Source: Prasinococcaceae sp. CCMP 1430
Lineage: Eukaryota; Prasinodermophyta; Palmophyllophyceae; Prasinococcales; Prasinococcaceae
Direction: 5' to 3'
NCBI GenBank assembly: GCA_013416795.1
Contig: RQSC01000027.1
Span: 451,630-504,952, forward strand
Length of the DNA: 53,323 nucleotides
Shown here: piece by piece, positions 1 to 8,200 of the stretch
How the letters are laid out: the number at the start of each line of letters is the position of its first letter
Position numbering within the stretch: the stretch's first letter is position 1
Position numbers and translations under genes: made by a program
The notes under the pieces: generated by a model
What the model saw: only the letters and a program-made list of their open reading frames with translations
What the model was told of the DNA's origin: nothing
The model's database searches: none

Positions 1-2
1 CG

Positions 3-677
3 GCGCGCCTCGCGGCCAGCCGGCCGTGGGCGGCGGCCTACGCAGCATGCGTGCCGCTCGGGGCGGCGGGAAACGCGCTGGCGGCGGCGGGTGCAGCGAG
101 CTGGCTGGTGCGAGGGGACGTGGCGGCAAAGTATGCCGCGGCGCCGCTCCTCGTGCTCGCGCTCAATGCGAGCGACCCCGTGTGCCTGCTCGTCGCTGCC
201 GTACTGCGCAAGAGTGCGGCAGAGGACGACGGCGGGGGCGACAGCGCAGGCAACCATGCTGGCGGCAGCCCCGGAGCTGCCGCACTGGCGGCCTTTCTGT
301 GCGTGAGCCTTTGTCGGCGCCTCTTCGAAGAATGGGCCCTGTACCTGACGGCACGAGATGCGGCGCCGACGGCGCGCGCGTGGGCCGCCAGCCGCGTCGG
401 CGAAGCGCGATGGTTGCCCAGCCTTGTGCGTGCCGTGGTGCGCGCCTCCTCACATGCCAGCGGCGAGCCATCGGCCTCCCAGATGGCATGGCTTCTCGCC
501 CTTGGCGCTGTGTGGCCCTCGGCCCCCGTCGATACGCTCATTGCCCTCGTCGGCGTGCCCACTCGCCGCTTCATGGCCGTGCGCGCGCTGACCACCCTTG
601 TGCGTCTCATCGTGCTCTGGTTAGCCGCGGGGGCAGCCGTCTCGCTTGGCCTGGACGACGACGCGGCGTCGGAGTAA
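3..677 (+). CDS. Multi-pass membrane protein, 3' end only
   Basis: The frame is open from the left edge and ends at TAA 675-677, so the start lies outside the window. The product is rich in Ala and Leu. It has hydrophobic stretches encoded at about 144-205, 264-345, 480-560 and 570-645, which suggests several membrane segments, and a short acidic tail (DDDAASE). I do not recognise a family, and I see no catalytic motif. It converges on the TBL-type gene, with 41 bp between the two stop codons. The function is unknown. That it is coding is inferred from the ordered hydrophobic segments and from the neighbouring 3' end element. Confidence 0.5.
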   Translation, partial: ARLAASRPWAAAYAACVPLGAAGNALAAAGAASWLVRGDVAAKYAAAPLLVLALNASDPVCLLVAAVLRKSAAEDDGGGDSAGNHAGGSPGAAALAAFLCVSLCRRLFEEWALYLTARDAAPTARAWAASRVGEARWLPSLVRAVVRASSHASGEPSASQMAWLLALGAVWPSAPVDTLIALVGVPTRRFMAVRALTTLVRLIVLWLAAGAAVSLGLDDDAASE

Positions 678-681
678 AATT

Positions 682-693
682 TGTACAATTACA
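682..693. terminator. Two-way UGUA-type 3' end element
   Basis: Reads TGTACAATTACA. The plus strand offers TGTAC 5 bases after the stop of the left-edge gene. The minus strand offers TGTAATTGTACA, 26 bases after the stop of the TBL-type gene. UGUAA is the known poly(A) signal of chlorophyte algae; its use here is inferred. Confidence 0.4.
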
Positions 694-718
694 GGCTTGC
701 TCGAGCGAGCTCTAGTAG

Positions 719-1896
719 CTAGATGTGAAGGAGCTGATTGAAGACTAGGTCGGCCCAGACGTCCGGCACGCCCGGCTGGCAATAGTGCGTGCAATCAGGC
801 TTGTTCTGGTCCCACATCGTGGCGTTGGCCATCAGCGTGGTGCTCTCCCACACGCGCAGCACTGCGAGCCCAGCGGCCTCGACGGCGCCGCGCACGAGGT
901 CGTTGCGAGCATCGATGTACTGGGCGGGCGGGCGGGCGCCGCACACGCGGTCAGTCGCCGGGATGCCCGGCGGAAAGAGCCCACCCGCGCCGTTCTTGAA
1001 GTGCTGCGCCGACGTCTCGCGCCAGATGATGACAGGCAGCGTCTCTGTGTGCGTGTCGATATACTCGAGCATTTCGCGCATGTCCTCGATGTACCCCTCC
1101 GCTTGGTCCTGGCCGAAGGTCGGATTGTACCACAGGCCGGCATTGACGATGATGGCATCGGTGGGCATGAGATTGAACAACTCGGCGGGCGTCTTCACCT
1201 GGGAGAGCGGGCTGCGGAGCGCCGCGTCCGCATGCGCGATGTGCGCATTGTGTTAGTCGGCGCGCCCCGGAGGCGCGGGAATGCGCGCGATTGCACAGAG
1301 GACGCAGCTCGGGGCGCGATGTGCGCGCGCTCTGCGCCCGTACTTCAACTCCCTGTGGAAGCGAAAGGTCACGTTGTGTGGGAACACGAGCGTCGCGCCG
1401 TTGAGGGACGCGTGCTCGCCTTCCGTCTTTGCGCACGCGGCGGGCCCACACACCGGACCATCCGGGTGCCACGCTCTGGCTTCCCACTCGATGTCCTCAC
1501 GCGTCGGCGCCACCGCCGCGCGCAGCAGGCACGCGAACGCAGAGAAGTGCTGCCCAGTCATTGAGTCGCCCGCGAAGACGATTGTGCGGCCGGAGTTGCG
1601 GCGCAAGAAGCGCGCCGCGTCCTCCGGTAAACCCACGTCGCGGAGCGTGCAATCGCGCGGCACGTAGCGCGTGCGGGAGAGGCGCGCAGCGCGCTCCTCG
1701 TTGCCAAGGTACCCACACGAGAATTGCGACGTCAGCAGCGGGCACGTCTCCATGCCCGGGCCGTACGGCCTCGCCGCCGCCGTGCCCTCAGCCCACTCGC
1801 CCACCAGTGGCGCAAAGAAGTGCTCGTGCCGCGAGAAGCACTCGGGCGCGGCGGCGGCGGCCGCCGCCGCCGCCACCGCGGCGGCGGCGGCGGCCA
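719..1896 (-). CDS. PMR5/TBL-type (PC-esterase) polysaccharide O-acetyltransferase, 5' incomplete
   Basis: Two exons: about 1896-1344 and 1211-719. The intron runs from GTACGG to CTCCGCAG and its removal keeps the frame. Exon 1 carries a TBL-like N-terminal region (GEW, then ETCPLL, then a Cys-rich stretch) and the GDS block (VFAGDSMTGQ) holding the nucleophile Ser. Exon 2 carries the DxxH block (DCTHYCQPGVPDVW) with the catalytic Asp and His. Plant members of this family O-acetylate xylan, mannan or pectin in the Golgi; the substrate here is unknown. The normal N-terminal membrane anchor is not visible: upstream lies an alanine repeat and then an undetermined base at 1897, so the 5' end is lost or scrambled. 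About 340 residues are readable, close to the core length of the family. Confidence 0.8.
1849..1895. repeat. GCC/GCG trinucleotide (poly-Ala) repeat
   Basis: Nearly pure GCG/GCC triplets read as a run of alanines in the TBL-type gene. The repeat abuts the undetermined base and is the probable cause of the assembly break. Confidence 0.8.
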
Positions 1897-1897
1897 N
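1897..1897. other. Undetermined base / probable assembly gap
   Basis: A single n sits at the edge of the GC-triplet repeat. The reading frame of the TBL-type gene does not continue through it: the frame to its right is shifted by one base. The n may therefore stand for a gap of unknown size. Confidence 0.85.
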
Positions 1898-2294
1898 TCT
1901 TCTTCGACACGAGCGGCACCTCTGCCCAGTCCGTGGGCAGGATGCAGCTCGAGCAGTACTCGGCGTTCTCGGGGAGCTTCATCATCGAGTTCTCGCGCGG
2001 CGGCGCCGCCACTGACGAGGCCGAGGACGCGCGCGCTGGCTGCACGCGGAGTGCGGCAGCGGCGGCGGCAGCTGTTGCCTGCGCGGCCCTCCTGCGCGCC
2101 GATGAGCAGATCGCCTGCAACATGCAACGCTGGGCGGGCAGGCTGTGGCGAGCAGGCGCGCTCGCGCGGCGTCGCGCGCCCACGCCCGCGCCCGCGCCCG
2201 GGCACCCCCCTCCGAAGCCCGGAAGCGCGCATGCGCGCGTGGAGAGTGCGCCACGCGGCGCGCAAAAGATTTCGCTGCCGCCAATTCCCATGAA
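1898..2294. promoter_or_regulatory. Divergent region between the TBL-type and kinesin-like genes
   Basis: About 400 bp between two genes read outward. It must hold the 5' end of the TBL-type gene and the promoter of the giant coiled-coil gene. No clear TATA-like element is visible. A minus-strand stretch near 1900-1990 could be a piece of the lost N-terminus of the TBL-type protein, but it is out of frame with it. Confidence 0.3.
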
Positions 2295-5200
2295 ATGGGG
2301 GAAGCCCGCGCGGAGCGCAACGCGCCGACGGGTGCTGCGCCCGCACAGCAGGCGGCCGCGGCCGGGGCGGTGGTGGATGTGCGCGCAGGAATAAAGGCGG
2401 CGATCGCCGGGGCAGGCGTGAGGGTATCCTCGACTGGTGGCGTGGCATCGCGCAGGTTTGCGAGCGCCGGTGGCGGCGGCCGGAAGGCGGCACGCGCCGT
2501 GCTTGCCGCAAAGCAGCAGGCGCAGCAGAGGCGAGTGCATGCACGTGCCCACGTGACGCTGCCACCGCTCTGCGACGGCGAGGGCCAAGAGGAGGATGAG
2601 CACGGCGCGGGAGGTCCGCCCTCGCCCGCGCAGGGCCCGGGACCTTTCGTATACAAGGCCTGCTACGTGTGTGCGTGCGTGCGCTCAGGCAGCGCCGTCG
2701 ACGGCGGCACGGGGGCGCGCTCTGCAGATCTCGCGGTCGAGGCAGCGGCGGCGGCTGGCGGGGCCGGAGATGGCGTTGCGGAATCCCCCTGGCGCGCCGA
2801 TGGGCCCTACCACCTGAGTGGGCTATGGCACGCTGCCACCGGCGCACGGGCGCGCTTCGCCTTCGATGCGGTGTGCGATCGCGCCGGCGCCTCGCAGGAA
2901 GCGATGTTTCGTCGCACGGTGCGCCCTCTGATGGCGCCACTCGCGGGGACAAACGCCAGCCTCCTCGTGCTTGCGCTTGGAGCAAGGCGCACCGGCAAGA
3001 CAGCGATGATGTTCGGCCGTCATCAGAGCGGCGGTGGTGTGGTGCACGTCGCGCTGCGGCACCTGCTGGCTGCCCTGCGTGCCCCCCCCCCATCGCCGGT
3101 CCCGGCCGCACGAGAGCGTGGAGGCTCGCCGAGCTCGACCCGGCACTCGCCGATGGCCACCAGTACGATTGGCGGTGCGCCCGTGCTCTGGCTGACGGTT
3201 GTTGAGGCGTCGCATGCGCGCTCGGTCACGTTGCTGCGCTTGGCAGCGTGGGCAGACGTTTCCGAGCGTGGCGAGTCAGCGCTGCTCGACCAACTCAACG
3301 ACGCGCTTGCACAGCGCTGTGAGGACGCTTCGCCAAAGAGGCATCTCGTCGTTACCCTCACAGCTGAAGCGAACGGTGCGAAGTACGTGTACCAGTTTGC
3401 CGACGTCGCGTGGAACGCCGACGAGGGCGCCGGACACGCCACTTCGAGTGCGGCATCGCTGGCGCCGCTTCGTGCCGCGCTCAAGGCGCTCGCGACGAAA
3501 GGCGCAACGGGCGCTGCACCGAAGGTCAGCGCAGCCGCCGGGCAGCTCCGGGTCGCCCGCCTGCTCGGGCCCACACTGCACGCCGCAGCCACTGCCAATG
3601 GGACCGTGTGTTGCCTGCTGACGGTCCCGGAGCGTGGAGGCGCGCATGCTGCCAACAAGGCGGCCGTCGAGGGCGCGAGCGCTCTGTGCAGCATCGACAG
3701 CGCTACCGAACGTCGGCTGCTTGATGCCGCACTGGCGTCCATGGCGGAGGAGCTGCGGCGTGCCGAGGAGAAGACCCCCAAAACTGAGGAGATGGAATCG
3801 GCGCTCGCTGGCGAGCTGCGCTCGCAATCCCACGACGGGGGCGAGATGGCCAAGGCGCTCTCTGAGGCGCAGCGCAAGCTCAAGGAGGCACAAGACGAAG
3901 CCCTGTCGCGACGTGCGCAAGCGCTCAAGAGCATGACCGAGATCGGGACTGCCCATGCAGAGGCTGCGTCAGCCGAGGAGCGCGCCCAGGTCGCAGAAGA
4001 GAGGGCTGCGCTCGCCGAGGAGCGAGTGAACGCCGCGGAGAAGGCGCTCAGTGCTAGCAAGGCGGAGGCAGCAGCCGCCGTGTCTGCCGCCACCGCTGAT
4101 GTGAATATCGCTCGCGCGGAGGCGCACAGGCTCGTCAGTGAAGCTTACTCGTCCGCCGAGTTGGCTAAGGCCCAATTGCAAGGGCAGATCACGCGCACGA
4201 CCGAGCTGGAGGCGCGCATTGCTGCAGTATCGACGGAGCTCGCGCAGACGCACGAGCGAAGCCGTGAGGCCATTTCTGAATCGGCAGATCTCCATGCGTC
4301 AGCGGACATGGCAATGACGATTCTGGACAATCTGGTGAGGGACATCAACGGGGAGGATGAGGATGGCGCCGACCATGACTTGGACATCAATTTCGGGGCG
4401 GTCAGCGACCCCGCACACGCAGGAGCTGCGTCGGCGGCGCTCAGAGCCGTGGACGCCGTTCGGCACAAGCTGCAGGAGCTTCAGGAGGCTGGAGCAGTCG
4501 AAGAGGCGCCGTCTTCTCTGAATCAGCGAGTGCAAGTGCTCACCGACGAGCGCGACTCGCTCGCGGCTGAGCGCGACGCTCTGAGCACCGAGTGCGGCGC
4601 GCTGAAGCGCGAAGCTGAGACGATGCAAAATGAAATCTCCGCGAAGGTCGACGCTGCGCGCCTGGAAATGCAAGCACACATTGAGGCGGAGAGAGTGCGG
4701 AATGATCGGCTAGTCGAGGAACTCGACGTGTACGCTCGGCAGGTCGAAGGCATGAAAGAAGTAGACCATCTTCGCGCCGAGCGCATAGCTGAGCTCGAAA
4801 ATGCAGTGGCGGAAGGTCGGGCATCTTCCGAGGCCGCCAACGCGCAGGTGCGAGATTTGTCATTCGAGCTGGAGACGCTGCAGGGGCGCGCATCTGAAGC
4901 AGAGAATCGTGCACGCGTGGCAGAGGAACGCTCAACGAGCGCCAAGGACAGCTCGAGCAAGCAGATCGAATTGCTTACTAGCGAGGCTGAGGCGTTGCGT
5001 GAGGAGCGCGATGCGTTGGCATCAGAGAAAGACGCGCTTATGGCGGAGGTGGAAGCGGCGTGCGAAGCCGCAGAGGCAGCGAGGGCGCGCACAACGCCAC
5101 AGTCAGACGCCAAAGAAGAGGGGAGCACCGCTGGCTTGGCCCTTGCCGAGGCAGAAGCTACTCGATTGCAGCTTTCCTGCGTTGAAACCCAGCGCGACGC

Positions 5201-8200
5201 GCTCAGTCGTCAGCTCGAGCTCGCACGTGAAGAGCGGGACAGTGCAGTGCGCGATCTGGACGAATGCAAGAGGGCGCTGGCGGGTGGCGCTCTCGATGAT
5301 GAGGTCGAAGGTCTTCGCCTCGACGTTGTGCGCTTGCAAGAAGATCTCAATATGGCGACATCAAGGCAAGCCGAAGCAGATGCCGCGATAAGCGTGTACG
5401 AAGCACGTGTCGTGGAGCTCCAGACCGCCCTCGAGGAGGCAAAAGCGATGGCGGAGTCAGCCGAGCGCGCACGAGCAAAAATTGTGGCTAAGATGGGCGA
5501 GGAGACGGAACGCGCCGACAGTGTGGAAAGCGCCATCCTTGCGGCCGCTGCGCGCGCGGACGCTGCAGAGGAAAAGCTCGCGAACACTTCTTTGAGTGCA
5601 CCGTCGAGTCCAAGAACGAGCTCACTGAGGGCCATCGGTGAGGTCCGCGTTGCGTCCCTCGAGAAGGAAATCACGCCACTGCGCGAAGCGTCAGCGCGCT
5701 ACGAGGCAATGCGCGCGCGCCTCAACGCCGCGGAGGCTGCTGCTGGGGTGCTTGAGGGCGAGCTCACCGCCGTGCGCACCAGTGTCATCAAGGATCATGA
5801 TAGGCAACAGGAGCAGGAAGTGGGCCTTGCGCAGCGCCACACGCGCGAAGTCAGGGACGAGGCAACGGATGATGCAGAGCGCGCTGCAGCTGCCATTTCT
5901 GAATTGGAGGCAGAGCTGGGCAGGGCCCGCGAGCAGGGAGCACAGGAGACTGAGAACCTTCAGAAGGAGATGGTTGCGCTGCACAGTAGGATGGAAAACG
6001 CAGCTGCCAAAGTGCTCGAGCTCACCAAGTGCGTGGACGAGTCCAGAGCGGAGACAAATGCAGCCGCAGCAAAGGCCACGGAGCTGGAGCAGTTGTTGCA
6101 TGCGAGCAGAGAGCAGCTTACCACGACGACCAAGGCGCTCGATGACGCCCAGTCAGAGTTGGCCAGGGGCTCGGATGCTCTCGCAGCATCAGAGGCGAAG
6201 CTCGCGGCTGCTTGCGTGCGCGTGGAGGAGCTCGAAGTCGAGGTGAATGCGCGGGGTAGGGACGTCGATGAGGTCGCAACATCACGTGACAGCCTCGCGC
6301 GAGAGCGCGACAATCTTACCCGCGAGCGCGACAGCCTTGTGAACGAGCGTGACATGCTGCAAGGAAAGCTGCAATGCGCGTCCGAGGAAAGCGACAGGCT
6401 CGCTACATCAGATGCGTCGTCGCGGGAGCGTCTCGAAGTAGTTGAAGCTGAGCGTTCGAGAGCCGAAGCGGCTGTTCGTCAACTCGAGTGCAGCTTGGAG
6501 GAGATGCGCGCGAGGGAAGCCCGCAACGAAGCCGAGCGAGAGGAGGAGCTGACTGCCCTGCAATGTGCCCTTAGAACAGCTTCCGATATGGCCGGCGCTA
6601 GCGAGACCCGGCTAAAGGAAATGGAGGACGAGGTGGCCGCGCGAGAGCGGGAGCACATCGATCAAATCAACGCCTTCCAGAAGAGCTTGGCGGCCTCGAC
6701 CGACGATGGTGCACAGTCGCTCGCTCGCATTGACTCCCTTGAAGCGCAGCTCGTCTCAGCTCAGAGAGACGCCCGCGAGGCTGGTACGCGGCTTGAGAGG
6801 GCCACTGAGGAGCGCGAGGAGAAGGACCTTGCCATCATCGACTTGAGGTCTGAGGTTGGTGCGCTCAACGACAAGCTGAAGGAGTTAGGCGCCGAGTTCA
6901 ACGACGCTTACCAGCTGGCCTCCAAAGAGACTGAGCGCGTAGAGAAGCTGTCGGCCACGATGCAGCGTGCGAAGGAACGCGAAGACGAACTTGAAAAGCA
7001 ATGCGCGGAGAGTGCCGAGCAACTGGCTGCTTGCGAGACGGAGAGGACTCGGCTGATGGCAGAGAAAGAGCAGCTGTCTAAGAGGATAGCGGAGCTCGAG
7101 GGCAAGCTTGTCTCTACCGAAGAGACGGCTCAAAAGAGCGCTCTGCGGATCGCCGAGCTTGTCGTGCGTGTGGAACGTGCTGATGAGGCGACTGACTTCG
7201 CCGCATTCAATGCGTCGGCACAGCTGAAGGAGGCCACAGACGCGGCAGAAGCAGCGGCAGCGGAAGTAAGCACGCTACGCACGAGGCTCGAGACATCGAC
7301 CAGCGAGAGCATATCCCTCAAAGAGCGCCTGTCTGAGATCGAAGACGAGCTCCACGACATGAGAAAGGCTCATGCGGGCGAGACACGCGACGCGGATGTT
7401 CGCGAGGCGGCGCTCGAGTCAGAGAAGGCTACGCTCGAGGCCGAGCTCGCTGACGAGCGCACGCGCGCTGCGATTGCCATGAATGAGAGCCTGCAAAACC
7501 GCGCAAAGGCCGCCGAGTACAGCGAACAGCTCAGGAAGAAGGTGAATGAGTGCAACTCGCTCGATCAGCAGCTGCAGGCGGCACTGTCGGAGGCTGCTGC
7601 TACGGCAGAGGCAAGCAGGGAGGCGTCCAGGCAGGCAGAGAGCAAGATTGTCGACCTCGGCGACGAGCTCGAGAAGGCGCAGAGCAGGCTCGCAGGTTTA
7701 AAGGAAAGAGGCGACGTATTTGCAGAGGAAGCGTTGCAAGCTACCGAAAAGGCCAAAGCGCGCATTGAGGCTCTGGAGAACGAGGTTCGGGTGGTGAAGG
7801 ACGAGCGCGCGGCGCTCGCTGAGGAGAATGCGAAGCGCGTTGCAGAGATAGAGGCTATGCGATCCGAGAACGAAAAGGCGATGGAGGCCGCGCACGTCAA
7901 GCTGATGGCCGCGAGCGAAACTGCGGCGACGACGATCAAGACGCTCGAAGTCCGCGTTGTCGAGCTCACTGAGAAGAGTCAGAAATTCCATGCCCGTGGC
8001 ATCGAGCTCGAGACTGCGCTCGATGATGCAGCCGAAAAGGCCGCTGGAACGAAGCTGGCGCTGGAGCGCAATATCGATGATCTCAGCCGCTCGCTCAAAG
8101 CAACGGAAGAGCGCGCAGACATGTTGGAGTCCAGGCTCCAGACGGCCTCCCGTGAGTCGGCAGAGGCTGCCGAGCGCTCTGCCGCAGCTCAGAGTGCCGC

